Position numbers and translations under genes: made by a program | Notes under the pieces: model-generated | What the model was told of the DNA's origin: nothing | Database searches by the model: none | What the model saw: only the letters and a program-made list of their open reading frames with translations | Shown here: positions 1 to 6,919 of the stretch, piece after piece | Position numbering within the stretch: the first letter of the stretch is position 1 | Layout: each line of letters opens with the position of its first letter | DNA from: an uncultured Oscillospiraceae bacterium | GTDB lineage: Bacteria > Bacillota > Clostridia > Oscillospirales > Oscillospiraceae | Reading direction: 5' to 3' | Length of the DNA stretch: 15,414 nucleotides | NCBI GenBank assembly: GCA_910577805.1 | Contig: CAJTOE010000045.1 | Coordinates: 1-15,414 of the forward strand

Positions 1-1037
1 CCGCCACCCCTGACGCCAGCGACCCCGCTCCCTCCACCGGCGCCAGCGTCGAGGGTAAGACCGTAGCCTTCATCCCCAAGCTCACCGGCAACGCCTTCTT
101 TGAGGTTGCCAATGTGGGCGCTCAGGAGTTCAGCAAGGACTGGGGCATGACCGTAGAGTACATCGGCACCCCCAACGCCACTGCTGCTGACCAGGTGGGC
201 GTCATCAATGACGCCGTGGCTCAGGGCGTGGACGCCATCTGCATCTCCACCGTGGACGCCGCCGGTGTGGCCGACGCGCTGAAGGCCGCCCAGGATGCGG
301 GCATCGTGGTCTGCACCTGGGACTCCGACGCCGCTGTGACCGACCGTGCGCTGATGGTCTCTCAGGGCACCCCTGAGGTTTTGGGCCAGATGCTGGTGGA
401 CCTGTCCGTGGCCGGCCTGAAGGACCGGGGCGTGGACCCGGAAAAAGATACCGTCAACTACTGCTGGCACTACTCCCAGGCCACCGTCACCGACCAGAAC
501 TCCTGGCAGGTCGAGGGTGAGAAGATTATCAAAGAGAAGTACCCCAACTGGGTCAACGTCCAGCCCGACAACTACTACTCCGAGCAGGACGCGGAGAAGT
601 CCATCACCGTGGGCGAGGCCGTTCTGGACGCCCACCCCGACGTGGACCTGATTATCTGCAACGACTCCACCGCTCTGCCCGGCCAGCTCCAGGCCGCGGA
701 GAACAAGGGTCTGACCAAGGCTGACGTGACCATCACCGGCTTTGCCACCCCCAACGCCATCAAGGCTTACTGCACCAACGGCACCCTGTACAACTGGGGC
801 CTGTGGGATTGTAAGATCCAGGGCGCGATGGGCTGCTACGTGGCCGCTTACATCGCCGCCGGCAACACCGTGAAGGTGGGCGACGTCATCAGCATCCCCG
901 GCATCGGTGACTGTGAGGTCATGCCGAATAACTGCCTGAACCCCGACGACGCCACTGGCGACGCCAACAACGGCGTGGTGCTGCTGCCCGAACGGGCCAT
1001 CTTCACCGCGGAGAATATGGACCAGTACAATTTCTGA
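1..1037 (+). CDS. lsrB: AI-2 ABC transporter substrate-binding protein, LsrB-like (5' partial)
   Basis: Extracytoplasmic binding protein that would deliver autoinducer-2 to an ABC importer. The reading frame is open from base 3, so the signal peptide and lipobox lie upstream of the window; the first visible residues (ATPDASDPAPSTG) are a typical lipoprotein linker. The rest follows Salmonella/E. coli LsrB closely: VAFIPKL near the start, TWDSD, the hinge motif TVTDQN, ALPGQLQAAEN, GFATPN, and the C-terminal VLLPERAIF ending in YNF. Of the six LsrB residues I recall as contacting AI-2 (K35, D116, D166, Q167, P220, A222), the first five are present and the last is Gln. The downstream neighbour is lsrF, which supports an AI-2 role over ribose or rhamnose. 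A GTG at 114 is internal and is not the start. Confidence 0.9.
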   Translation, partial: ATPDASDPAPSTGASVEGKTVAFIPKLTGNAFFEVANVGAQEFSKDWGMTVEYIGTPNATAADQVGVINDAVAQGVDAICISTVDAAGVADALKAAQDAGIVVCTWDSDAAVTDRALMVSQGTPEVLGQMLVDLSVAGLKDRGVDPEKDTVNYCWHYSQATVTDQNSWQVEGEKIIKEKYPNWVNVQPDNYYSEQDAEKSITVGEAVLDAHPDVDLIICNDSTALPGQLQAAENKGLTKADVTITGFATPNAIKAYCTNGTLYNWGLWDCKIQGAMGCYVAAYIAAGNTVKVGDVISIPGIGDCEVMPNNCLNPDDATGDANNGVVLLPERAIFTAENMDQYNF

Positions 1038-1054
1038 TACCCCTGCGCAGATTC

Positions 1055-1097
1055 CCGGAGCGGAGCATGGCCGGCGGCTATACTCCGCTCCGGTTTC
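1055..1097 (+). terminator. Intercistronic hairpin between lsrB and lsrF (attenuator or 3' stabiliser)
   Basis: Perfect 11-bp stem CCGGAGCGGAG (1055-1065) and CTCCGCTCCGG (1083-1093) with a 17-nt loop, 18 bases after the lsrB stop. Only TTTCTG follows, so it is a weak terminator at best. Such hairpins after a binding-protein gene often protect its mRNA and lower expression of the genes behind it; that role is inferred. Confidence 0.5.
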
Positions 1098-1127
1098 TGA
1101 ATACAGATTTTTTAGGAGGACGATACC

Positions 1128-2009
1128 ATGGCTGATTTGGAAGGTCTGAAAGTTTCCAAGGATTATCACGTAGACACCCCCTTTGCCAATCAGAACGGCT
1201 TCTATCTCAAGGGCTGCAACAGCCTGGACTGGGGCATGAAAAAGCACCTGTCCAACATTTTCAATCCCAAGAGCGGCAACACCGTCATGTTTGCCTTTGA
1301 CCACGGCTACTTCATGGGCTCCACCGCGGGTCTGGAGCGGTTGGACCTGCTCCTGCCCAAGCTGGCCCCCTATGTGGACTGCTTCATGGGCACCCGCGGC
1401 GCTATCCGCACCTGCGTGGCCCCGGAGCTTGCCAAGAGCATCGCCCTGCGGGTCACCTCCGGCTCATCCATGCTCCAGGAGGACCTGAGCCACGAGGTCG
1501 TGGCTGTGAACATCGAGGACGCCATCCGCATGAACGCGGACTGTATGGCGGTCCAGACCTTCATCGGCGCGGACGGCCAGCTGAGCAGTCTGGACAACCT
1601 GAACCAGGTCATCAATGCCGGTATGCGGTACAGCGTCCCCACCTTAGGCGTGTGCGCCGTGGGTAAGGACATGGCCCGGACGGACCGGTTCTTCAAGCTG
1701 GCTACCCGCATCATCGCCGAGATGGGCGTACAGATCGTCAAGACCTACGACTGTGAGAATTTCGAGGAGGTCGCGGCGGCCTGCCCGGTGCCCATCGTGG
1801 TGGCCGGCGGCAAGAAGCTGCCGGAGGACGAGGCCATGGCTCTGGCCTATAACGTCATGCGCAAGGGCGCTCATGGCGTGGATATGGGCCGCAACATCTT
1901 CCAGAGCGAGCATCCCGTGGAGATGGCTATGGCCGTGGGCAAGATCGTCCACGAGGGCTTCACCGACAAGGAAGCTCTGGAGTTCTTCCAGGACGCGATC
2001 CATAGCTGA
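1128..2009 (+). CDS. lsrF: 3-hydroxy-5-phosphonooxypentane-2,4-dione thiolase LsrF
   Basis: Cytoplasmic class I aldolase-fold enzyme of AI-2 breakdown; in E. coli it transfers the acetyl group of 3-hydroxy-5-phosphonooxypentane-2,4-dione to CoA, giving dihydroxyacetone phosphate and acetyl-CoA. At 293 residues it matches E. coli LsrF (291) end to end: MADLEGLK start, LKGCNSLDWGM (28-37), IFNPKSGNTVM (44-54), AFDHGYF (56-62), TRGAIR (89-94), VGKDMAR (178-184), and VPIVVAGGKKLPE followed by GVDMGRNIFQS near the end. Lys205 in IVKTY aligns with the Schiff-base lysine Lys203 of E. coli. The start has a strong AGGAGG at 1114-1119, 8 bases upstream. It lies 90 bp after lsrB behind a hairpin, and its TGA shares one base with the next ATG. 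Confidence 0.95.
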   Translation: MADLEGLKVSKDYHVDTPFANQNGFYLKGCNSLDWGMKKHLSNIFNPKSGNTVMFAFDHGYFMGSTAGLERLDLLLPKLAPYVDCFMGTRGAIRTCVAPELAKSIALRVTSGSSMLQEDLSHEVVAVNIEDAIRMNADCMAVQTFIGADGQLSSLDNLNQVINAGMRYSVPTLGVCAVGKDMARTDRFFKLATRIIAEMGVQIVKTYDCENFEEVAAACPVPIVVAGGKKLPEDEAMALAYNVMRKGAHGVDMGRNIFQSEHPVEMAMAVGKIVHEGFTDKEALEFFQDAIHS

Positions 2010-2959
2010 TGGTACTCTCGGTACTGCAAATGGTGTTCCCCATTGTCCTGCTGCTGGGACTGGGGACCCTGTGCCGCCGCAAGCAGATTCTGACCCCGGA
2101 CGGCCTGGCGGGCCTGAAGTCCATCGTGGGGAACATCTGTCTGCCGGTGGTGCTGTTCAACGCCTTTTTTACCGCCCACTACTCCCCCTCGGTGCTGCTG
2201 ATCTTTCTTACGGTCTATCTGGGCTTTGGCGCGGCGCTCCTGGCGGGCTTCGCCCTGCGGAAGCTGGCCGCTCCCCACGGGAAATTTTTCCCCTTCCTGC
2301 TCACCAGCGCCGAGGGCGGGATGCTGGGCTACGCTCTGTACGGCATGCTGATAAGCGAGCCGTCCGGCTTTGCCGTGGTGGACCTGGGGCAGACCGTATT
2401 TGCCTACACGGCCTTTCTGGGGACCCTGACCCTGGTAGACGGCCAGACCCCCTCCGCCGGTAAGCTGCTGCGCAATATCGTCACCAACAAGTGCTGCATC
2501 GGTATGGCGCTGGGCATCGCTCTGGGCATTGCCGGGGTGGGCGAACGGATGCTGGCCGGACCCTCCACGGGTCTGGTCTTTGGGGTCCTCTCGGCTCTCA
2601 TCACTCCCACCATCTCCGCCATCACCGCTCCCACCAGCGCCCTGGTACTGCTGATCGTGGGCTACGAGCTGGAGCTGGATAAAAAGCTGCTGCGGCCTGT
2701 GGCGGTCACGGTCCTGACCCGGCTGGCCCTCATGGGCGGGCTGTTCGTGCTGGTCAGCTTTGTGATTTTCCGCATCATTCCCTACGACCCGGCCCTGCAA
2801 ATCGCTCTGATGATTTTGTACGCTCTGCCGGCTCCCTTTATTATCCCGCTGTTTGCCGACGTGGGGGACGAGGGAAAATACATCTCCACCTCCCTGTCGG
2901 TCCATACGCTGTGTACTGTCCTGCTGTTCGCCGTGATCGCGGCCTACCGGCTGGCATAA
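2009..2959 (+). CDS. AEC-family (auxin efflux carrier type) permease
   Basis: Integral membrane protein of 316 residues, about ten hydrophobic segments, with the AEC-family pattern: an N-terminal segment with VFPIVLLLGLGTLCRR, a helix with ICLPVVLFNAFF, a glycine-rich middle (EGGMLGYALYGM), and a C-terminal half with LPAPFIIPLFAD. Family members carry organic anions such as malate; the substrate here is unknown. Its ATG overlaps the lsrF stop (TGATG), so the two are translationally coupled and co-transcribed; a second in-frame ATG at 2030 is possible. It occupies the place lsrG has in E. coli, so a role in moving an AI-2 breakdown product is an inference from position only. Transcription ends at the hairpin directly after the stop codon. 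Confidence 0.88.
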   Translation: MVLSVLQMVFPIVLLLGLGTLCRRKQILTPDGLAGLKSIVGNICLPVVLFNAFFTAHYSPSVLLIFLTVYLGFGAALLAGFALRKLAAPHGKFFPFLLTSAEGGMLGYALYGMLISEPSGFAVVDLGQTVFAYTAFLGTLTLVDGQTPSAGKLLRNIVTNKCCIGMALGIALGIAGVGERMLAGPSTGLVFGVLSALITPTISAITAPTSALVLLIVGYELELDKKLLRPVAVTVLTRLALMGGLFVLVSFVIFRIIPYDPALQIALMILYALPAPFIIPLFADVGDEGKYISTSLSVHTLCTVLLFAVIAAYRLA

Positions 2960-2960
2960 G

Positions 2961-2999
2961 AAAAGCTCCTGAAACAATCGTGTTTCAGGAGCTTTTTTT
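2961..2999. terminator. Bidirectional Rho-independent terminator between the lsr operon and the merR gene
   Basis: A 16-bp perfect stem (2961-2976 with 2981-2996), ATCG loop, core GCTCCTGAAACA. It ends in a T tract on the + strand and is flanked by AAAA that gives a T run on the - strand. The convergent merR gene has its stop codon (2998-3000) inside the + strand T tract. Confidence 0.93.
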
Positions 3000-3378
3000 A
3001 GATTTCCGCTTCGATGGCCGCCTTCAAAAAGGCCGCGCAGCCCGCCTGGTCCCGGTCATAGTAGGCCGTGAACCGGGGGTCCGCCGTGTACATCTGGGCC
3101 AGTCCCCGGTGAGCCTGGGGGGTGTACTTGGTCCAGGAGAAGCACAGCCACTCCCGGTGCAGCCGGGCAATGGCACGGCCCTCCTCCCCGCTGGGGTTCA
3201 GCCCCTGGGACACCGCGCCGTTGAGCCGGGTCAGGATCTCCTCCTCCAGCTCCTTCCAGCGGGACTGCTCCTCCGGACGCAGCGCGGCCAGCTTCGCCTG
3301 GGACGCGTCCACCGCTTCGTCCCCCCAGCGCTGCCGGGCCTCCTCCTGGAATACCTTGAATTTCTCTTGTGCGCTCAT
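2998..3378 (-). other. Possible internal translation product: TipAS-like domain alone
   Basis: In-frame ATG at 3378 (Met114 of the MerR protein) is preceded by AAAGGAAGG at 3384-3392, ending 5 bases before it, as good as the SD of the full-length start. It falls exactly at the boundary between the coiled coil and the ligand-binding domain and would give 126 residues. In Streptomyces tipA an equivalent internal start gives TipAS in excess of TipAL. Production of the short form here is inferred from this parallel. Confidence 0.5.
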
Positions 3379-3717
3379 AGCTTCCTTCCTTTCTTCCCGT
3401 GTGATGGTCTCGGACACCGCCTGGATAAGCCGTTGAATGCGGCCCTGCTCCCTTTGGAGCTGGCGCAGGTGGTCCCGCAGGGCGTCCAGACGGCAGAAAG
3501 CGGGGTCGTCCAGACAGGCCTTGATCCGGGGCAGCTCCACCCCCAAAGCCCGGTAAAACAGGATGTGCTGGAGACGGTCCACCTGGGCGGGGCCATAGTA
3601 GCGGTAGCCGTTCTCTCCCATTCGTGCAGGCTCCAGCAGGCCGATTTCGTGATACCAGCGCAGGGTCCGGGTGGTGACCCCCGCCAGATCCGCAAGCTGC
3701 CGGATGGTGTATTCCAT
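2998..3717 (-). CDS. MerR-family regulator with TipAS drug-binding domain
   Basis: Transcription activator of 239 residues, close to TipAL of Streptomyces (253). Residues 1-70 are the MerR winged helix: YTIRQLADLAGVTTRTLRWYHEIGLL, then GYRYYGPAQVDRLQ. A coiled-coil dimerisation helix spans about 76-112 (RDHLRQLQREQGRIQRLIQ). Residues 114-237 are a TipAS/antibiotic-recognition domain (FQEEARQRWGDEAVDASQ ... HREWLCFSW ... YTADPRFTAYYD). TipAS domains trap thiopeptides and other bulky ligands and switch on multidrug resistance genes; the ligand here is unknown. The start has AAAGGAGGGG just upstream, and the promoter has the 19-bp spacer of MerR targets, which implies autoregulation. No obvious target gene is adjacent, and the convergent lsr operon is not an evident regulon member. 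Confidence 0.92.
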   Translation of the reverse strand: MEYTIRQLADLAGVTTRTLRWYHEIGLLEPARMGENGYRYYGPAQVDRLQHILFYRALGVELPRIKACLDDPAFCRLDALRDHLRQLQREQGRIQRLIQAVSETITREERKEAMSAQEKFKVFQEEARQRWGDEAVDASQAKLAALRPEEQSRWKELEEEILTRLNGAVSQGLNPSGEEGRAIARLHREWLCFSWTKYTPQAHRGLAQMYTADPRFTAYYDRDQAGCAAFLKAAIEAEI

Positions 3718-3739
3718 ACAACCCCTCCTTTCTGGGGAT

Positions 3740-3770
3740 ATCGTAGCTTATGACGTAACGGCAAAGTCAA
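3740..3770 (-). promoter_or_regulatory. MerR-type promoter with 19-bp spacer, upstream of the TipA-like gene
   Basis: On the - strand, -35 TTGACT (3765-3770) and -10 TACGAT (3740-3745) are separated by 19 bp (3746-3764), the over-long spacing that MerR proteins correct by DNA distortion. The spacer carries the short dyad TTA-CGTCA-TAA, with outer TGAC/GTCA repeats. Transcription would start about 15 bp upstream of the start codon. Confidence 0.65.
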
Positions 3771-3803
3771 GGGGTTTTTGGAAAAAGTTTTGGAGGGGGA
3801 TAA

Positions 3804-3834
3804 AAAAAGGCCCGCCCACAGGCGGACCTTTTTG
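3804..3834 (-). terminator. Rho-independent terminator of the Enzyme I-like gene
   Basis: Directly after the stop codon the - strand reads AAAAAGG, then CCGCC-TGTG-GGCGG, then CCTTTTTTT: a GC stem with one mismatched position, extended by A/T pairs and followed by seven T. Confidence 0.9.
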
Positions 3835-3836
3835 TT

Positions 3837-4598
3837 TCAACGCATTTGCAGCTGCCGGGGCGCACGGCGCGGCGTTCGTACCGCAGGCTGATGAATCAGG
3901 CTGGGGTCCGGTTCCAGGTAAATCCGGCCCGTAGCGCCGTCCAGCAGCACCTGACGCTCGTTCCAGTCCCGCGGGACCTCCACCTGGGCGATGGCAGCCA
4001 CCTCCATAGAGCGCAGAATCATCGTAGAATGGCTGTCCAGGCTTCCTTCGCAGGCAATGATGCCCAGCAGCTTCACGGGGTCCAGGGCCAGCACCTCGCT
4101 GGGGAGTATCTGGGAGACCGCCAGGATAGCGGGGCCTCGGAGCAGGGGGTCCGGCTCCCGCCAGCCCTCCAGCGTGCGGAACAGCCGCCGGGACACGTCC
4201 AGAACATCCATTGCGCGGGCCTGCATATAGGGGTCCGGGAGGGCGCGGAACTCGGCCACAAAGTGTTCGCACGCGTGGCACACCGCGTACTCCGCCGTCA
4301 AGCCGCTGCTGATGTCCTCATTGACCATGCCGGTCAAATCGTCGTCCTCCAGCAGGACGGCGTGGGCAAAGAAAATGTTCGCCATATCCTGGCCCAGACG
4401 CGTAACAACCAGGTCGCACAAGGCGGCCAGCTCCAGGACCGCATCGTGCCGGGCGCTTAAAAACCGCTGCCACTCCTCTCTGGGGGACCGGCTGGAGTGG
4501 ATGACCGGAGCCAGCGGGGGACGCTCGTAAAACCGCAGGGTCCCCGCAGCGCTCAGTTCTGAAATTCCTTTTCCATGGAGTATCTGTATCTGACGCAT
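3837..4598 (-). CDS. Stand-alone N-terminal half of PTS Enzyme I (EIN-like)
   Basis: Homologue of the HPr-binding and phosphohistidine domains of PEP-protein phosphotransferase, without the C-terminal PEP-binding barrel. It has 253 residues against about 570 for full Enzyme I. Residues 11-60 resemble the first strand and helix of EI. FAHAVLLEDDDL matches the EI segment GHIMLLEDEEL, and MDVLDVSRRLFR matches the linker helix. ACEGSLDSHSTMILRSMEVAAIA is the swivelling phosphohistidine domain with the active His at position 190, equivalent to His189 of E. coli EI. The protein ends with a basic tail (RTPRRAPRQLQMR). The start at 4598 has AGGAGAGG 8 bases upstream; an earlier in-frame ATG (4658) lies ahead of the predicted transcript start. 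It could accept phosphate from P-HPr but not from PEP by itself. It has its own promoter and terminator, downstream of the csaB operon. Confidence 0.85.
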   Translation of the reverse strand: MRQIQILHGKGISELSAAGTLRFYERPPLAPVIHSSRSPREEWQRFLSARHDAVLELAALCDLVVTRLGQDMANIFFAHAVLLEDDDLTGMVNEDISSGLTAEYAVCHACEHFVAEFRALPDPYMQARAMDVLDVSRRLFRTLEGWREPDPLLRGPAILAVSQILPSEVLALDPVKLLGIIACEGSLDSHSTMILRSMEVAAIAQVEVPRDWNERQVLLDGATGRIYLEPDPSLIHQPAVRTPRRAPRQLQMR

Positions 4599-4649
4599 GA
4601 TACTTACCTCTCCTGAATGGGCAAATTGTTTTGCTTGATTTATTAGGAT

Positions 4650-4678
4650 ATTATACACAATCTCTCTGCATTTGTAAA
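4650..4678 (-). promoter_or_regulatory. Sigma-A promoter of the Enzyme I-like gene
   Basis: On the - strand, -35 TTTACA (4673-4678), 17-bp spacer, perfect -10 TATAAT (4650-4655). Predicted start of transcription is near 4643, giving a leader of about 45 nt. It lies just after the stop of the csaB fusion gene, so the Enzyme I-like gene can be expressed independently; no terminator was seen between the two. Confidence 0.85.
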
Positions 4679-4699
4679 GTGAGAAAAACGTGAATAAAT

Positions 4700-6919
4700 C
4701 TATATTCTTTTGGGATTTTTTTCCAAAATCTCCAAAAGCAGACGTTCATTCTCCTGGGCGGCCTGGGTCAGGGCGCGGGACTTCTCCCGCAGACGCTCCA
4801 GACAGCCCTCATAGTCCGCCAGCAGCCCGTCTGTGCAGGCCACCGCCTCCTCCAGGGAGAACCGCTCCACATGCCCCGCCGAGGGCATAGACAGCTCGTT
4901 CAAATAGCTCTCCACCTTTGGGTCGTACACCAGCCCCACACAGGGCACCGCCATCCGGGCGGAGAAAATCAGCGTGTGCAGGCGCATCGCCACACACAGC
5001 CTGGCCTGCCCCAGCACCGCCATCAGCTCCCTGGGGATGCAGGGAATATCCAGCAGATAGGAGCGCTCTTTCATACAGCCGCGGATTTTCTGCGAGATCT
5101 CCCGGTCCCGGCCGGGCTGCATCAGCAGGAATAAAATCTCCAGCCCGTGCTTCCGGCGTAAATGGTCGCACAGGGCGGCGATTTTTTGCGGAAACCCGTC
5201 CGTGTCCTCCCAGGGCCGCACGGAGACGGCACAAAAGGTGCTCCCCTCCGGGATGCCCGCCTGCCGCAGCAGCTCCGCCGCCCGCTGGGCCGGGGCCGGG
5301 TCCAGGTGGAACACCGGGTCCGCGGTGACATGCAGGTCCGTCCGCCCCACGCCCATGTCCCGCAGCTCCTGGGCGGAGCTTCGGTCCCGCAGGGTCACCA
5401 GCGCCGCCCGCTCCACCACCCGCTTCACCCGGCGGCGGTTTTCCCGCTTGTGGACCGGGCCGATGCCGTTGGCGTAGAGCATCACCGGCTTGCCCATCCA
5501 CTCCGCCGCCCGGATCACCGACAGGTAGTACAGCAGGGACCGGGTGGAGGTCCGGTCCTGTAATAAGCTCCCGCCGCCGGACAGCAGCGCGTCGCAGCGG
5601 CGCAGGGCCCGCAGTACCGGAACAAGCTGGAACCGGGGCAGCGCGTCCATGTGGTACACCCGCCGGGTCAGCTCCGGGTCGTTGGACAGCACCGTCACCG
5701 CCACCTCGTCGCTGGCCTGATGAATGGCCTGCTGGATGGCCTCCAGGATCGCGTCGTCCCCGGCGTTGCCGAAGCCGTAGTACCCGCTCATGACCACCCG
5801 GTATTTTTTCCGCCGGACCTGCTCGTACATAGCCAGACAGTCTCCGGCCATCCGGCGCACGGAGTAATAGTCAAAAATCACCTGCCGGCCAAAGGCCCCG
5901 CAGGCGGCCTTCTTCTCCGGGGAGAGGGCCAGCGCCGCTTCGGTATCCGCCAGCAGCCGGTCCGGGGTAGATAACTCCATCCCCCGGCAGCAGAAGTTGC
6001 CCGCCTGGGCCTCCTCCAGCCCCTCCGGGGTGAACAGGCCCTGATAGCCCTCGTTGCCCGCCACGATCACCGGCTTCCCGGCGGACATGGCCTCCAGCGC
6101 GGACCGGGACACCCCGACAAATACGTCTCCGGCGGCGGCAATCTGGTTGATGTCCGTCCGGGGTCCGGTCATCACCACGCAGGTCCGGCCCATGGTCCGG
6201 TTCACCGCCTCCGCCTGTTGGCGCAGCTCCTCAAAGACGTTGCCGCCTCCGGCAATCAGCATCTGCACGCCGGGGACCCGCTCCGCCAGCCGGGGGGCAA
6301 TCTCAATGAGCTGCCGGGCCACCAGCGCCCGGTCCTCGTCCATGCGGCTGACGTAGGACACCACGGGCCGGGCCGGGTCCAGGCCGAATTCCCGCAGCAC
6401 CGGCTCCCCCGAAATGGCGGGGGAAAATTTGTCCGTGTCGATGCCATTTATTGTAACAGATATATGCGCCTCCGGGATGTGATATTCCCGCATCAGATAG
6501 GCCTTGATGTCCTCGGAGACCGCCACGGTCCGCTCGCCCCAGTTGGTCAGGTAGCGCAGGCCGCCGCCGGTCTCAAAGACCCAGTGGGCGGTGGTCACAA
6601 AGGGGAATTTCAGGCGTTTTTTCAGCAGTCCGCACAAAAAGGCGGGGATACGGGCGTGGGCGTGGACGACGTCCGGCTGTTCCGCCCGGATAATGTTCCT
6701 CAGCATCCGGTAGGATTGGAGCATACACCCCATATTCCGCCGGTGCATGGGCACCTTGAAATGGCGGATGCCGGCGGCCTCAATCTCCGGCACGTAGACC
6801 CCGCCGTTGGAGGCGATCATGATTTCGTGCCCCTGGCTCTGGAGCTGCTTGGACAGCTCTACAATATGGGTCTCCGCGCCGCCGATGTCCAGGCCCATAG
6901 TGGCCATCAGTATCCTCAT
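4700..6919 (-). CDS. csaB: Fused GT4 glycosyltransferase - polysaccharide pyruvyl transferase (CsaB)
   Basis: Protein of 739 residues with two enzymes in one chain. Residues 1-370 form a GT4 (GT-B fold) glycosyltransferase: MRILMATMGLDIGGAETH at the N-terminus, VVHAHARIPAF (84-94), SVTINGIDTDKF (154-165), and the donor-side motif SRSALEAMSAGKPVI (271-285). Residues 373-730 form a CsaB-type pyruvyl transferase: MSGYYGFGNAGDDAIL (377-392), LLSGGGSLLQD (445-455), ANGIGP (483-488), VSVRPW (565-570), MRLHTLIFSARM (645-656). CsaB adds pyruvate ketals to secondary cell-wall polysaccharide, the receptor of SLH-domain proteins. The first Glu of the GT4 EX7E motif is replaced by Val. The start at 6919 overlaps the upstream stop as ATGA with little SD, so coupling is likely; an in-frame ATG at 6949 lies within the previous gene. 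Last gene of the wall operon. Confidence 0.9.
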   Translation of the reverse strand: MRILMATMGLDIGGAETHIVELSKQLQSQGHEIMIASNGGVYVPEIEAAGIRHFKVPMHRRNMGCMLQSYRMLRNIIRAEQPDVVHAHARIPAFLCGLLKKRLKFPFVTTAHWVFETGGGLRYLTNWGERTVAVSEDIKAYLMREYHIPEAHISVTINGIDTDKFSPAISGEPVLREFGLDPARPVVSYVSRMDEDRALVARQLIEIAPRLAERVPGVQMLIAGGGNVFEELRQQAEAVNRTMGRTCVVMTGPRTDINQIAAAGDVFVGVSRSALEAMSAGKPVIVAGNEGYQGLFTPEGLEEAQAGNFCCRGMELSTPDRLLADTEAALALSPEKKAACGAFGRQVIFDYYSVRRMAGDCLAMYEQVRRKKYRVVMSGYYGFGNAGDDAILEAIQQAIHQASDEVAVTVLSNDPELTRRVYHMDALPRFQLVPVLRALRRCDALLSGGGSLLQDRTSTRSLLYYLSVIRAAEWMGKPVMLYANGIGPVHKRENRRRVKRVVERAALVTLRDRSSAQELRDMGVGRTDLHVTADPVFHLDPAPAQRAAELLRQAGIPEGSTFCAVSVRPWEDTDGFPQKIAALCDHLRRKHGLEILFLLMQPGRDREISQKIRGCMKERSYLLDIPCIPRELMAVLGQARLCVAMRLHTLIFSARMAVPCVGLVYDPKVESYLNELSMPSAGHVERFSLEEAVACTDGLLADYEGCLERLREKSRALTQAAQENERLLLEILEKNPKRI

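Noticed and set aside
1871..2977. Long - strand ORF (368 codons) opposite lsrF and the permease
   Set aside because: It is the shadow of two clear genes in GC-rich DNA, rich in Gln, Gly and His, with no family motif. The + strand proteins match known families along their whole length.
2911..3753. + strand ORF (280 codons) opposite the MerR/TipA-like gene
   Set aside because: It runs through the bidirectional terminator and lies antisense to a clear regulator. No RBS or domain.
4599..4658. Upstream in-frame ATG extending the Enzyme I-like protein by 20 residues
   Set aside because: It lies between the -10 box and the predicted transcript start, and the EI homology begins at the ATG at 4598, which has a good SD.
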